Shown here piece after piece: positions 37,607-47,453 of a stretch of 64,000 bases of DNA. Positions within the stretch are counted from its first letter, which is position 1, and every line of letters begins with the position of its first letter. The stretch comes from an uncultured Prochlorococcus sp. (GTDB lineage Bacteria > Cyanobacteriota > Cyanobacteriia > PCC-6307 > Cyanobiaceae), in NCBI RefSeq assembly GCF_902616385.1, contig NZ_CACMSM010000009.1, positions 1-64,000 on the forward strand, in the 5' to 3' direction. Position numbers and translations under genes: made by a program. The notes below the pieces were generated by a model, which saw only the letters and a program-made list of their open reading frames with translations, was not told the DNA's origin and ran no database searches.

Positions 37607-39046
37607 ATGGCAGAAAGATTTAGTCAAAAAAATTTAAGAGTAAGACCAAGTTCTGATGAAGAGAAAATTGTAACAAATGCAAAAAAACACTTCGAAAAGA
37701 CTTTGGTTGAGATATCAGGCGAGTTAGTGGGTAGCGTTGCTGCACTAGAACACCCAACAAAAAATAAAAAATTAAATTATGGAGAAATATTTCTAAGAGA
37801 CAATGTTCCTGTAATGATTTACCTCATTACCCAAAGAAGGTACGAAATTGTCAAAAAGTTCCTTAGTGTATGCCTTGAGTTACAAAGCTCTAATTACCAA
37901 ACACGTGGCGTATTCCCTACTAGTTTCGTTGAAGAAAATGGACAGCTAATTGGAGACTATGGTCAGAGATCAATAGGGAGGATTACTTCAGCTGATGCAA
38001 GTTTATGGTGGCCCATTTTATGTTGGTATTATGTTAATAAAAGTGGTGATTATGCTTTCGGAAAAAGTCAAAGCGTTCAAAGAGGTATTCAACTTCTACT
38101 AGATCTAGTTCTTCATCCAACATTTGAGGGTACTCCTGTACTTTTTGTTCCAGATTGTGCATTTATGATTGATAGACCTATGGATGTATGGGGGGCGCCT
38201 CTAGAAGTTGAAGTTTTACTTCATGGATGTTTAAAAAGTTGTATCAATTTAATGGAATTAAGTAGAGCAGATCATGTTAGTAGGCTTCTAGACCAAAGAC
38301 TTATTCTTACAAATCAATGGGTTAAGGATTTAGGAAGTTTTCTTTTAAAGCATTATTGGGTTACCAGCCAAACAATGCAAATTTTAAGAAGAAGGCCAAC
38401 TGAGCAGTATGGTGATGATCAACACTTCAATGAATTTAACGTTCAACCTCAAGTGGTTCCCTCATGGCTACAAGATTGGCTAGAAAATAGAGGTGGTTAC
38501 TTAATCGGTAATATTAGGACAGGAAGGCCTGACTTTCGATTTTACAGTTTAGGCAATTCTTTAGCGTGTATGTTCGGAGTACTGCCTCCTGAAGAACAAA
38601 GAGCTTTATTTAGATTAGTTTTACATAACAGACAGCATTTGATGGCTCAAATGCCCATGAGAATTTGTCATCCTCATATGGACGTGGAAGAATGGCAAAA
38701 TAAAACTGGATCTGATCCAAAGAATTGGCCTTGGAGTTACCATAACGGTGGACATTGGCCAAGTTTACTTTGGTTTTTTGGTACAGCTGTCCTATTACAT
38801 CAAAAACATTACGGTTCTGACGATGTAATACTCATGGAAGAAATGAAATCTTTAATCGAGGAGTCATATTGGTCACAACTTAATCAATTGCCTAAGCAAG
38901 AATGGGCAGAATATTTTGATGGTCCTACAGGTACTTGGGTTGGGCAACAATCAAGAACATATCAAACTTGGACAATTGTTGGATTTTTATTAATGAATCA
39001 CTTTTTAAGAAGTGAGGATAATGATTTAGAAATGTTTAAAATTTGA
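37607..39046 (+). CDS. Alkaline/neutral invertase (GH100)
   Basis: 479 residues. It hydrolyses sucrose to glucose and fructose in the cytoplasm, relevant because many marine picocyanobacteria use sucrose or glucosylglycerate as compatible solutes. Visible are the GH100 (alpha/alpha)6-barrel landmarks: YGEIFLRDNVPVMIYLI, DYGQRSIGRITSADASLWWPIL with the catalytic Asp, MEVEVLLHG-like PLEVEVLLHGCL, and the closing WAEYFDGPTGTWVGQQSRTYQTWTI. Normal length. Confidence 0.93.
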   Translation: MAERFSQKNLRVRPSSDEEKIVTNAKKHFEKTLVEISGELVGSVAALEHPTKNKKLNYGEIFLRDNVPVMIYLITQRRYEIVKKFLSVCLELQSSNYQTRGVFPTSFVEENGQLIGDYGQRSIGRITSADASLWWPILCWYYVNKSGDYAFGKSQSVQRGIQLLLDLVLHPTFEGTPVLFVPDCAFMIDRPMDVWGAPLEVEVLLHGCLKSCINLMELSRADHVSRLLDQRLILTNQWVKDLGSFLLKHYWVTSQTMQILRRRPTEQYGDDQHFNEFNVQPQVVPSWLQDWLENRGGYLIGNIRTGRPDFRFYSLGNSLACMFGVLPPEEQRALFRLVLHNRQHLMAQMPMRICHPHMDVEEWQNKTGSDPKNWPWSYHNGGHWPSLLWFFGTAVLLHQKHYGSDDVILMEEMKSLIEESYWSQLNQLPKQEWAEYFDGPTGTWVGQQSRTYQTWTIVGFLLMNHFLRSEDNDLEMFKI

Positions 39047-39048
39047 AA

Positions 39049-39531
39049 TTAAAATAGTCCTAATGTTAATGATTTATCAATAGGCAAACATGCCCCAATA
39101 CCAAGATATATCGTTAGAAAAGTTCCGAATAAGAAAACGGACATTGCTATAGGTCTTCTAAATGGATTAGAAAATTTATTAACGTTTTCGATAAAAGGTA
39201 AAATCATTAATCCAAGTGGAATTAATGTTTGAAGTGCTATTCCCAAAAGTTTATTAGGAACAACCCGAAGTATTTGAAAAACAGGATAGAGATACCATTC
39301 AGGAAGTATTTCCAGGGGTGTTGCGAAGGGATTAGCCTTATCTCCCAGCATTGCAGGATCAAGGACAGCTAAACCAACTACACAGGCAATAGTTCCTAAA
39401 ATAACTACAGGGAAAATATACAATAAATCATTCGGCCAAGCAGGTTCACCATAATAATTATGGCCCATACCCTTAGCCAGCTTTGCTCTCAATTTAGGAT
39501 CAGATAGATCTGGTTTTTTTAAAGTAGACAT
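39049..39531 (-). CDS. petD: Cytochrome b6f subunit IV
   Basis: 160 residues with three hydrophobic helices. Order matches Pet[43 protein letters not shown], then the quinol-site [13 protein letters not shown] motif (PEWY) near residue 77, RVVPNKLLG, and the last helix near residues 128-150. It follows petB by 33 bases, the usual operon order. Confidence 0.97.
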
Positions 39532-39564
39532 ATGGAGAACTAATAATAGTTTAAGTATAAGAGT

Positions 39565-40221
39565 TTATAAAGGACCTGAAATACCCTGTTTACGAATCAT
39601 TAAAAAGTGCATCAACATGAAAACTGCTAATGACCATGGCAATACAAAAGTATGAAGACTGTAAAATCTGGTTAGAGTAGATTGTCCAACACTTTCTCCA
39701 CCTCTGAGTAGTTCAACCATAAAGTCACCAATTACTGGTATTGCAGCAGGCACTCCTGAAACAATTTTAACTGCCCAATAACCAACTTGATCCCAAGGAA
39801 GGGAGTATCCTGTAACTCCAAAAGCAACAGTTATTACTGCCATTACGACGCCTGTAACCCAAGTTAATTCTCTTGGCCTTTTAAAACCTCCAGTAAGATA
39901 AACCCTAAAGACATGAAGTATTAACATCAAAACCATCATTGATGCACTCCATCGATGAACAGATCTTATTAACCATCCAAAACTTACATCGGTCATTAGG
40001 TAACTGACTGAATTATAAGCTTGGGTAACTGTTGGCTTATAGTAAAAAGTCATTGCAAAACCTGTTGCAAATTGAATTAAGAAGCATACTAAAGTTATGC
40101 CTCCTAAACAATAAAAAATATTTACGTGAGGGGGTACGTACTTGGAAGTTACGTCGTCAGTTATGTCTTGGATTTCAAGCCTTTCTTGAAACCAGTCATA
40201 AACAGATGAAGAATTCGCCAT
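39565..40221 (-). CDS. petB: Cytochrome b6
   Basis: 218 residues, four membrane helices, normal length. The heme-ligand histidines fall in the second and fourth helices: [26 protein letters not shown] (His pair) and [29 protein letters not shown]. The cysteine for heme c_n is in [10 protein letters not shown] near residue 37. First gene of the petBD operon, divergent from ctpA. Confidence 0.97.
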
Positions 40222-40293
40222 CCAAAAAAAAATTAGCTTTGATATTAAAGAGCTTACTTAAAATTCTTATACTTGGTGTTAATACTTAACCCA

Positions 40294-41589
40294 ATGAATT
40301 CATCTTTTAACAAACTTTTAACATTCAAAACGCCGCTCATTGCATTAATGATCGTCATTTTTTCTATCAATATTTTTTTGATTGAAAGAGTGGATGCTCT
40401 CAGTGATAGCAGGCAATTAGTACTTGACGCTTGGACCTTGGTAAACGAAGGTTTTTATGATCCAGAAAAGTTTGATGAAATCCAATGGAAAAGAATTAGA
40501 CAAAAAACACTACAGAAACAAATTGAAACAAGTGAAGAGGCTTATTCCGCAATTGAAGACATGTTAAGACCTCTAGACGATCCCTACACGAGAGTTTTAC
40601 GACCAAAAGATTATGAACTACTTAAATCAAGTAATTTTGGGAGTGAAATTAATGGAGTTGGACTTCAATTAGGTGAAAATGATGAAAAAAAAGTTAAAGT
40701 TATTTCTACTCTTGGAGGTTCGCCTGCTGAAGAAGCTGGAATAGTAAGCGGGGATTTGATAGAGACAGTGGACGGAATCTCAGCAAAAAAGTTAGGGCTT
40801 GCAAGTACTGCCTCTAAATTAAGAGGTGAATCAGGTACCAAAGTTTTAGTTGAAGTATCTTCGGAATCAGGAGAAATTAGGGAAGTTGACCTAGAGAGGA
40901 GATCAGTAGATCTCAGACCAGTTAGAACAAAAAGATTAAGAGATGATTCACATACAATAGGATATTTAAGAATAACTCAATTCAGCGAAAGCGTACCTAA
41001 AAAAGTTGAAGAGGCACTTCAAGAGTTAAAAGAAAAAGAGGTTGAGGGCTTGATCTTGGATCTTAGAAATAATTCAGGGGGGCTAGTAAGCTCAGGTATA
41101 GCAGTTGCAGACTCATTATTGAGTGAGAAACCTATAGTCGAAACAAAAGATAGAAATGGAATCAAAGATGCAATTATTTCTCAAAAAGAGACATCATTTG
41201 ATGGACCAATGGTGACTTTAGTAAATAAAGGTACTGCAAGTGCCAGTGAAATACTTGCTGGTTCTCTACAAGATAATGAAAGATCAATTCTTATGGGAGA
41301 ACAAACTTATGGGAAAGGTTTAATTCAATCCCTAAAAAGTTTGGGAGAAGATAGTGGTGTTGCCATAACAGTGGCTAGTTACTTAACCCCCAAAGGTAAT
41401 AATATTCAAGGCCAAGGTATGACTCCTGATAAATTACTTGATCTACCGGATGCAAGTGATTTTGGAAGTACTGACGATAAATGGTTAAGAAATGCAGAAT
41501 TATTTCTGGAGTCGCTTTTAGAAAAAGAAGAAGTTTCAGTTCGAACAATTGACTTAAACAATGAAGAAATAAAATCTTTAAATGGCTAA
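40294..41589 (+). CDS. ctpA: C-terminal processing peptidase (D1 maturation)
   Basis: Start at ATG 40294 gives a normal N-terminal signal/anchor (NKLLTFKTPLIALMIVIFSINIFLIE); a TTG seven codons upstream (40273) is less likely. A PDZ domain (VGLQLGEND...GGSPAEEAGIVSGDLIETVDG) precedes the S41 protease core with catalytic Ser in TASASEILAGSLQD and Lys in GKGLIQSLKS. It trims the C-terminus of the D1 precursor in the thylakoid lumen. Divergent from petB. Confidence 0.94.
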   Translation: MNSSFNKLLTFKTPLIALMIVIFSINIFLIERVDALSDSRQLVLDAWTLVNEGFYDPEKFDEIQWKRIRQKTLQKQIETSEEAYSAIEDMLRPLDDPYTRVLRPKDYELLKSSNFGSEINGVGLQLGENDEKKVKVISTLGGSPAEEAGIVSGDLIETVDGISAKKLGLASTASKLRGESGTKVLVEVSSESGEIREVDLERRSVDLRPVRTKRLRDDSHTIGYLRITQFSESVPKKVEEALQELKEKEVEGLILDLRNNSGGLVSSGIAVADSLLSEKPIVETKDRNGIKDAIISQKETSFDGPMVTLVNKGTASASEILAGSLQDNERSILMGEQTYGKGLIQSLKSLGEDSGVAITVASYLTPKGNNIQGQGMTPDKLLDLPDASDFGSTDDKWLRNAELFLESLLEKEEVSVRTIDLNNEEIKSLNG

Positions 41590-41616
41590 AGATTGAAAAT
41601 ATAAAATCATAAAAAT

Positions 41617-42873
41617 ATGAGTATTAAAAGAATTTTTCATGACCCAATTCATAAAGAAATAGTATTTGATGCAGGAAAGCAAGAAGAATTAATGATTATG
41701 GAATTAATTGATACAGTTGCTTTTCAAAGACTAAGAAGAATAAAACAACTTGGAGCGGCATCATTACTTTTTCATGGTGCAGAATCGAGTAGATTTACTC
41801 ACTCAATTGGTGTTTTTTGTATAGCTAGAAAAATTTATAAGAGATTAATTGAAAGTAAATCCTCATTTTGTGAAAATAAATTTGTTCTTTATGGAGCTGC
41901 TCTACTTCATGATTTAGGTCATGGACCTTTAAGCCATACCAGTGAAAAAATATTCAAGCATGATCACGAACAATGGTCTGAAAACTTAGTTACAAATTAT
42001 TCTCCAATAAGTTCAATCCTCAAAAAGTATGACAACGAATTACCCAGAAAAATTGGTGAATTATTCCAATCAAAACAATTATTTTCAAAACCTTTAAAAA
42101 CATTGATAAGTAGTGAGATAGATTGCGATCGTCTCGATTATCTTTTACGCGATAGTTACAACACTGGTACAAATTATGGCCTAGTAGATTTAGATAGAAT
42201 AATTTCAGCTCTTACCTTTTCACCTGATGGAAATATTGGAATCAAACCAAAAGGATTGATCGCTATTGAGCATTTCCTTGTACTTAGAAACTTGATGTAT
42301 AGAACAATCTATAATCACAAGATAAACGAAATATCAACATGGATTCTGGAAAAAATATTACACACAATAAAACATAATTATGAAAAGAATATTTGGTTAG
42401 ATAATTCCCTATACAAATGGATTTTTTCACCTTCAAAGGTTGATTTTGATGATTTCATAAGAAATGATGATATAACCTTTTATTATCATTTGATTAGATG
42501 GAAAGATGAATCTTTTGAACCACTTTCTACACTATGCAAAATGTTTATTGATAGAGATTTATTAAAGGCATCAGACATAAGTTTTTTAAGTAAGATGAAT
42601 AGATTAAAAATCCTTGCATTTGCCTCAAAATTATGTGAAAAAAATGGTTATGATTCAGAAATATTTTGCGGGATTAAGGAAAGGTCTTTTAAAGGTTTTG
42701 AATCTAATAATGCTCTAAAAATATGGGACGGCACTTATCAAAGTGCATTAGAAAATAGTTCTGAATTAATAAAAACTTTAATGAGATCTGAGGAAAGCTC
42801 TTTTATTATTTATCCAGAGATTATAAAAAATGAAATTAAAAATGAAATTTCATTGATAAAAAACAATTCCTAA
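41617..42873 (+). CDS. HD-domain phosphohydrolase (dNTPase-like)
   Basis: 418 residues. HD superfamily metal site: RFTHSIGVF (His), LLHDLGHGPLSHTSE (HD pair) and SSEIDCDRLDYLLRDSYNTG (late Asp), as in SAMHD1/dGTPase-like proteins. Substrate (dNTPs or other nucleotides) is uncertain. It begins 27 bases after ctpA and ends 11 bases before minC. Confidence 0.88.
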   Translation: MSIKRIFHDPIHKEIVFDAGKQEELMIMELIDTVAFQRLRRIKQLGAASLLFHGAESSRFTHSIGVFCIARKIYKRLIESKSSFCENKFVLYGAALLHDLGHGPLSHTSEKIFKHDHEQWSENLVTNYSPISSILKKYDNELPRKIGELFQSKQLFSKPLKTLISSEIDCDRLDYLLRDSYNTGTNYGLVDLDRIISALTFSPDGNIGIKPKGLIAIEHFLVLRNLMYRTIYNHKINEISTWILEKILHTIKHNYEKNIWLDNSLYKWIFSPSKVDFDDFIRNDDITFYYHLIRWKDESFEPLSTLCKMFIDRDLLKASDISFLSKMNRLKILAFASKLCEKNGYDSEIFCGIKERSFKGFESNNALKIWDGTYQSALENSSELIKTLMRSEESSFIIYPEIIKNEIKNEISLIKNNS

Positions 42874-42884
42874 ATTTCATTCAT

Positions 42885-43538
42885 ATGGAAATAGTTTTAA
42901 AAAACACTAAAAGTAAATATTTAGAAATTTTTTCATTGTTAGATTCAGATAATATACATGAAAGTTTCAAAAGATTTTCTTCCATCAAGGAACCTTTAGA
43001 GGCAAAAATTTTCGCAGTCAATGAGTCAATAAGTTCTCATCAATTATCAAAATTAAAAAATCATCTTGATAACAGTAATATTTCTTCCTTATGCATTTAC
43101 TCAAATAATAGGGATACGATACTAAGTGGAAAGTCTTTAAAAATAGATTCAGCTTTTATAAAAGAGCGAGAGATCAAAAATAAATTACTATCATTCAATT
43201 CAAAAGAGAAAGAAGATATTCTTCACAAAGGAACAATACGATCGGGTGAAAGAATATCTTCAAATGGAAACCTATGCATTATTGGAGACGTTAATCCGGG
43301 AGCAATGATTTCCGCTAAGGAAAATATTTACGTTTGGGGCAAATTACTAGGAATCGCATTCGCAGGGAAAAGTGGAAATAAAAATGCCTCTATTGCATCA
43401 CTTTATCTGAACCCTTTACAGCTGAGAATTGCAGATGTGATAGCTATTGGACCAAAGGATAAGCCAAAAAATTGTTATCCAGAAATTGCGGTTATAGGTA
43501 AACAAACGATAGTTATCAAACCGTATAATCGAAAATAA
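42885..43538 (+). CDS. minC: Septum site-determining protein MinC
   Basis: 217 residues. The C-terminal domain is recognisable as a right-handed beta-helix of short turns: GTIRSGERISSNGNLCIIGDVNPGAMISAKENIYVWGKLLGIAFAGKSGN, a typical MinC_C sequence that binds FtsZ filaments and MinD. The N-terminal FtsZ-inhibiting half is more divergent. First gene of a minCDE operon, 118 bases before minD. Confidence 0.93.
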   Translation: MEIVLKNTKSKYLEIFSLLDSDNIHESFKRFSSIKEPLEAKIFAVNESISSHQLSKLKNHLDNSNISSLCIYSNNRDTILSGKSLKIDSAFIKEREIKNKLLSFNSKEKEDILHKGTIRSGERISSNGNLCIIGDVNPGAMISAKENIYVWGKLLGIAFAGKSGNKNASIASLYLNPLQLRIADVIAIGPKDKPKNCYPEIAVIGKQTIVIKPYNRK

Positions 43539-43656
43539 AAATTAATCAATAATTTGCAATAAATTAATTCAAACTGGATAAATTTAAGAATTACTTAATC
43601 TTTAAAATATTTAACTTTCTGTAAGTAGCTTTATTATTTGAAAAATCTTTAAAATC

Positions 43657-44472
43657 GTGGGGAAGAATACTCGCACAATATTAATCTGTTCAGGCAAAGG
43701 AGGAGTTGGTAAAACAACTTTAACTGCAAACCTAGGCATAGCACTTGCTAATAGCGGTGCAACAACTGCTGTATTAGATGCTGATTTTGGCTTAAGAAAT
43801 TTAGATCTTCTTCTAGGATTAGAAAATCGCATCATTTATACGGCTCAAGATGTTCTAGACAAGAATTGTCGTCTTGACCAAGCATTGGTTAGACATAAAA
43901 AGGAACCTAATCTTGCTCTTCTACCCGCTGGAGATCCAAGGATGTTGGATTGGATGAAACCCGAAGATATGAAAAAAATCAGTGAACTACTTAGTGAGAA
44001 CTTTGATTTTGTCTTAGTAGATTGTCCTGCTGGTGTAGAAGATGGTTTTAAGAATGCTCTTGCAGCCTGTAAAGAAGCGATTGTTGTTACTAACCCAGAA
44101 TTATCCGCAGTGCGGGATGCGGATAGAGTAATAGGGATTCTAAATACCTCAGATATTGAGCCTATCCAACTTGTAATAAATAGAGTTCGTCCTAACATGA
44201 TGGCTAGTCAAGAAATGTTATCTATCGAAGATGTTCAAGGTATCCTTTCTTTGCCTTTGTTAGGTATTGTTTTAGAAGATGAACAGGTAATAATAAGTAC
44301 AAATAGAGGAGAGCCACTCACACTTACAGATGGTAGATCTCCTGCAAAAAAATGTTATTTGAATGTTTCTCAAAGACTTACAAATAAAGATGTACCAATT
44401 ATCGATCCCAAAAAAGAAGGCAAAAGTCTTAAAGATAAATTCATGAGATTAATGCAAACAAAGGTTTTTTAA
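43657..44472 (+). CDS. minD: Septum site-determining ATPase MinD
   Basis: GTG start. 271 residues, deviant Walker [18 protein letters not shown] at the N-terminus, [32 protein letters not shown], switch region [12 protein letters not shown] and a C-terminal amphipathic helix ([14 protein letters not shown]) for membrane binding. ATP-dependent membrane-bound partner of MinC and MinE. It overlaps minE spacing of one base. Confidence 0.97.
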   Translation: MGKNTRTILICSGKGGVGKTTLTANLGIALANSGATTAVLDADFGLRNLDLLLGLENRIIYTAQDVLDKNCRLDQALVRHKKEPNLALLPAGDPRMLDWMKPEDMKKISELLSENFDFVLVDCPAGVEDGFKNALAACKEAIVVTNPELSAVRDADRVIGILNTSDIEPIQLVINRVRPNMMASQEMLSIEDVQGILSLPLLGIVLEDEQVIISTNRGEPLTLTDGRSPAKKCYLNVSQRLTNKDVPIIDPKKEGKSLKDKFMRLMQTKVF

Positions 44473-44473
44473 A

Positions 44474-44809
44474 ATGATGACTCTCAGAGATCTTATAAAT
44501 AAATTACTAGGCAGAGAAACGTCTAGTGCAAATACAGCTAGAGAAAGATTACAACTTGTACTTGCTCATGACAGAGTTGATATGAGTTCCTTAACAACTG
44601 ATCTTTTAGATAAAATGAGGAAAGAGATTCTTGATGTTGTTGCTAAATATGTTGAAATTGATTTTGAAGAGGTAGCAGTAAGTTTAGAGACTGAGGATAG
44701 AATGACTGCATTAGTTGCCAATTTGCCAATCAAAAGAACTATTTCAGGAGAAATAAAATTTAAGAAAACTGATAGTACTGATAAATCTAATAAAGATATC
44801 AAAAAGTAA
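44474..44809 (+). CDS. minE: Cell division topological specificity factor MinE
   Basis: 111 residues, slightly long. N-terminal MinD-binding helix ([31 protein letters not shown]) and C-terminal dimer domain ([39 protein letters not shown]) in normal order. It stimulates MinD ATPase to make the oscillation. Last gene of minCDE. Confidence 0.96.
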   Translation: MMTLRDLINKLLGRETSSANTARERLQLVLAHDRVDMSSLTTDLLDKMRKEILDVVAKYVEIDFEEVAVSLETEDRMTALVANLPIKRTISGEIKFKKTDSTDKSNKDIKK

Positions 44810-44874
44810 TAAATTTAAAAAAAGCTAAAAAAATACTGATAATTGACCCTCCCTAATTGTAAAATAAATAGATT

Positions 44875-44946
44875 GCCGGCTTAGCTCAGCGGTAGAGCAG
44901 CGCTTTTGTAAAGCGAAGGTCATCAGTTCAAATCTGTTAGCCGGCA
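44875..44946 (+). tRNA. tRNA-Thr (TGT anticodon)
   Basis: Acceptor GCCGGCT/AGCCGGC plus discriminator A, D-arm TAGCTCAGCGGTAGAGC, anticodon loop TTTGTAA (TGT), T-arm CAGTTCAAATCTG. The second threonine tRNA of the window. Just downstream of minE. Confidence 0.96.
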
Positions 44947-44957
44947 TTTCGATTTAT

Positions 44958-45125
44958 TTAATTCTGTTCAATATTCTTTGCTGAAAATAAAAAGATTAAA
45001 CCTATCAGGGCAATGATAGGAAAAAATCTTATTTCGAGAACATATTCTAGAAAAGATGCAAAGGGTTCAAATATCCAATAAGTTAAAAATTGAATTAATA
45101 AAACAAAAAATAATAATAAAAACAT
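44958..45125 (-). CDS. Small membrane protein coupled to tsaC-like gene (55 aa)
   Basis: Two hydrophobic helices (MFLLLFFVLLIQFLTYWIF and FFPIIALIGLIFLF) separated by an acidic hinge (EPFASFLEYVLEIR). The ATG overlaps the stop of the upstream tsaC-like gene (TAATG), so translational coupling is likely. Not recognised. Confidence 0.65.
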   Translation of the reverse strand: MFLLLFFVLLIQFLTYWIFEPFASFLEYVLEIRFFPIIALIGLIFLFSAKNIEQN

Positions 45126-45706
45126 TAATACAATTCCCTAACTAATACTTCCCCTTCTCTAATCACTCTCCAATCTCCACTTTTCTTCCAAAATATAATG
45201 GTACTTGCTTTCCCACTACTTTTTCCCCAGGGGATAGGACCCAAAATTTTTACAGAAGGGAAGTCTAGAGCAATACCTTCAACAGTACTTGATCCTTTAA
45301 AACCTGAAATATTCGCACTTGAAGTTAATAATGGGCCTGTTTCTCTCAAAAGAGATTGTGCCATATATGAATTTGGGATTCTCAACCCAATAGTAAGATC
45401 ATTGCTGGTGAGGTTTAAAGTCTGCTTTTCTGAAGCAGGAATAACAATTGTCAGGGCTCCAGGCCAATATTTTGAAGCTATATTTTCGTAATCTTCTTTA
45501 GCTGATTCATGCACATAATCAATTAAATGTTTTTGTTCTGATCCCATAAGTATTAAGGGTTTATTTCTATCTCTTTTTTTAAACTCATAAATAATATTTG
45601 AGAATTTTGGTAAGCATCCAATTGCAGGTAAGGTGTCTGTTGGGAAAATTATAGGTAAACCACTTTTAAGAGTCTTCAAGGCAATTTTGTAGTCTACTAT
45701 ATTCAT
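45125..45706 (-). CDS. tsaC: Sua5/YciO/YrdC family threonylcarbamoyl-AMP synthase
   Basis: 193 residues. Makes L-threonylcarbamoyladenylate for t6A tRNA modification. Visible KxR-SxN pattern: FPTDTLPAIGC (residues 20-30), FKKRDRNKPLILMG, and LTSSANISG near residue 128. Length fits TsaC rather than the two-domain Sua5. Followed by a coupled membrane microprotein. Confidence 0.9.
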   Translation of the reverse strand: MNIVDYKIALKTLKSGLPIIFPTDTLPAIGCLPKFSNIIYEFKKRDRNKPLILMGSEQKHLIDYVHESAKEDYENIASKYWPGALTIVIPASEKQTLNLTSNDLTIGLRIPNSYMAQSLLRETGPLLTSSANISGFKGSSTVEGIALDFPSVKILGPIPWGKSSGKASTIIFWKKSGDWRVIREGEVLVRELY

Positions 45707-45730
45707 TTAGATTTTGAACCTAATAGTAAT

Positions 45731-46600
45731 TTATTTATATCTCCCAATAGTAAACCTACCAATACCTGAGAGATCTTTCACAATTTTTATTGATGTAAAT
45801 TTATTTTTAATAAGTAGTTGTTTTACTTTTTCACTTTGATCAAAATGATTCTCTAAAATTAGCCAACCCTTCTCCTTCAAAAATATTGGTGCCTTTTCTA
45901 TTATTTCCCTAATATGATTTAACCCATCTTCGCCACCTAATAAAGCAACTTTAGGTTCGAAATTTTTAACTTCTTTGGGTAATTTTTCATAAGTATCTCT
46001 TGGTATATAGGGCGGGTTTGAAATAGCGAGGTCTAATTGTCCTTTAAAACTCTCAAGAGGTGACCACCAATTTCCACAATAAAATTTCAAATTTGATTGT
46101 TTAGAAGAATTTATATAATTTTTAGTGGCTATTTCTAATGCATCTTGATCTACATCAGTTGCTAGTCCTTCGCTAAATGGATAAGCCAAGGCTAAAGCAA
46201 TACTAATAGCGCCTGATCCAGTGCCTAATTCAACAAAAAATAATTTTTCTGACTTTTTTCTAAATATATTAAAGACGATATCAATTATGAGCTCTGTTTC
46301 TGGCCTTGGTATAAGTACTTTATTTGAAACATTTAATTTTAAGTCTCTCCAATAAGTTATTCCACAAAGGTATTGTATTGGGCAAAATTTTAATAAATGA
46401 TCTTCCCAAACAGACTCTAAAAATTCTAAGTTTTTTTTTAAATGTAAGTTTCCCTTAGGATTTAAAATTTTCAAGTTTAAGTCACTAGCCGAAATACCGC
46501 CCACACAATCAAGTAAAAATTCAAAAGCTTGTTGATCACCACCTTTTGAGAGTTGTTTTTTTTTCCAAAATAAAAATTCCTCTACAGAAATGCTAAGCAT
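45731..46600 (-). CDS. prmC: Peptide chain release factor N5-glutamine methyltransferase
   Basis: 289 residues. SAM-dependent methyltransferase that modifies the GGQ glutamine of release factors. Class I motif FVELGTGSGAISIALAL and the substrate motif ISNPPYIP (NPPY) are intact; the N-terminal helical domain (VEEFLFWKKKQL...) and IPRPETELIIDIVF are as usual. Normal length. Confidence 0.95.
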   Translation of the reverse strand: MLSISVEEFLFWKKKQLSKGGDQQAFEFLLDCVGGISASDLNLKILNPKGNLHLKKNLEFLESVWEDHLLKFCPIQYLCGITYWRDLKLNVSNKVLIPRPETELIIDIVFNIFRKKSEKLFFVELGTGSGAISIALALAYPFSEGLATDVDQDALEIATKNYINSSKQSNLKFYCGNWWSPLESFKGQLDLAISNPPYIPRDTYEKLPKEVKNFEPKVALLGGEDGLNHIREIIEKAPIFLKEKGWLILENHFDQSEKVKQLLIKNKFTSIKIVKDLSGIGRFTIGRYK

Positions 46601-46611
46601 TTATTAAAGCA

Positions 46612-46764
46612 TCAGCGTTTTGGTCCAAGCCTACCTTTACTAGAGTCAGAATAGAAGCTTGATTTTTCTCCATCTTGAGTAGAAATAAATAAACCAATGA
46701 GGAATATTGTTGGCACCCCTACGAATAAAAGACTAGCTACGAATCCAAAGTTAGTTGTTTCCAT
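46612..46764 (-). CDS. psbM: Photosystem II small subunit PsbM
   Basis: 50 residues. METTNFGFVASLLFVGVPTIFLIGLFIST with a single membrane helix and a polar tail (QDGEKSSFYSDSSKGRLGPKR), the PsbM pattern with a picocyanobacterial C-terminal extension. It sits at the PSII dimer interface. Confidence 0.9.
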   Translation of the reverse strand: METTNFGFVASLLFVGVPTIFLIGLFISTQDGEKSSFYSDSSKGRLGPKR

Positions 46765-46868
46765 TTAGTTGGTAGTTTTATGTTAGGTAATAAGACTATA
46801 GACATATAACTAGAAATAAAGTGGAAAAATAAACAAATTTTATAAACTGATTAACAGTCTTAAACAAT

Positions 46869-47231
46869 TTAGCGTGGTAATTTTTTATTCTCACTAATTT
46901 TTTTTAGTTCTTCCAAATTAGAGGGAGGGGATTGTGGTTTTGTTAAAATTACTGCAGAAGACTTTATCAATGTTTGACATGCAAGTCGCCAATTTTCTGG
47001 TCTATTTTTGAGTTTTTCTTCTTCAACAGATGTAAGAGGACTCAAAGAATTTTTGTTTCCACCTTCAACTGAAATAAAGCAAGTACTGCATTGTCCAGCA
47101 CCTCCACAATTTCCCAAAATACCTTTTAATCCATATAGCTGTAAATTCTCTTTCATTACGAGTTCTCTTAAATTTTCACCAGGATTACATTGAACTTCTA
47201 AGTCCTCACGGATAAATCTGATAGTTGCCAT
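46869..47231 (-). CDS. Plant-type [2Fe-2S] ferredoxin (120 aa)
   Basis: Cluster cysteines C-x4-C-x2-C visible in GILGNCGGAGQCSTCFISVEGG, with the fourth in WRLACQTLI (C-x29-C). The N-terminal half has FIREDLEVQCNPGENLRELVM. Longer than PetF, so likely a specialised adrenodoxin/chloroplast-type ferredoxin, not the main PSI acceptor. Upstream of psbM on the same strand. Confidence 0.9.
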   Translation of the reverse strand: MATIRFIREDLEVQCNPGENLRELVMKENLQLYGLKGILGNCGGAGQCSTCFISVEGGNKNSLSPLTSVEEEKLKNRPENWRLACQTLIKSSAVILTKPQSPPSNLEELKKISENKKLPR

Positions 47232-47453
47232 TTTTTTAGTTATTTTTCCTATTTTGGCGTTTTACTTTGAGAATTGTGACCAAAATATTAACAATTTTTA
47301 GCTAAAAATTTCTTGTAAACTCTTTTGTACTAATCGATTTGCCCAATTTTTGCAAGAAAATAAATTTATTTACAAAAATCCCTCAAAGACTAAAAAACCC
47401 TTACTATCGTGATGTTTAGCTGTTCATACAGCATAGTTACTAGAAATTAACCG

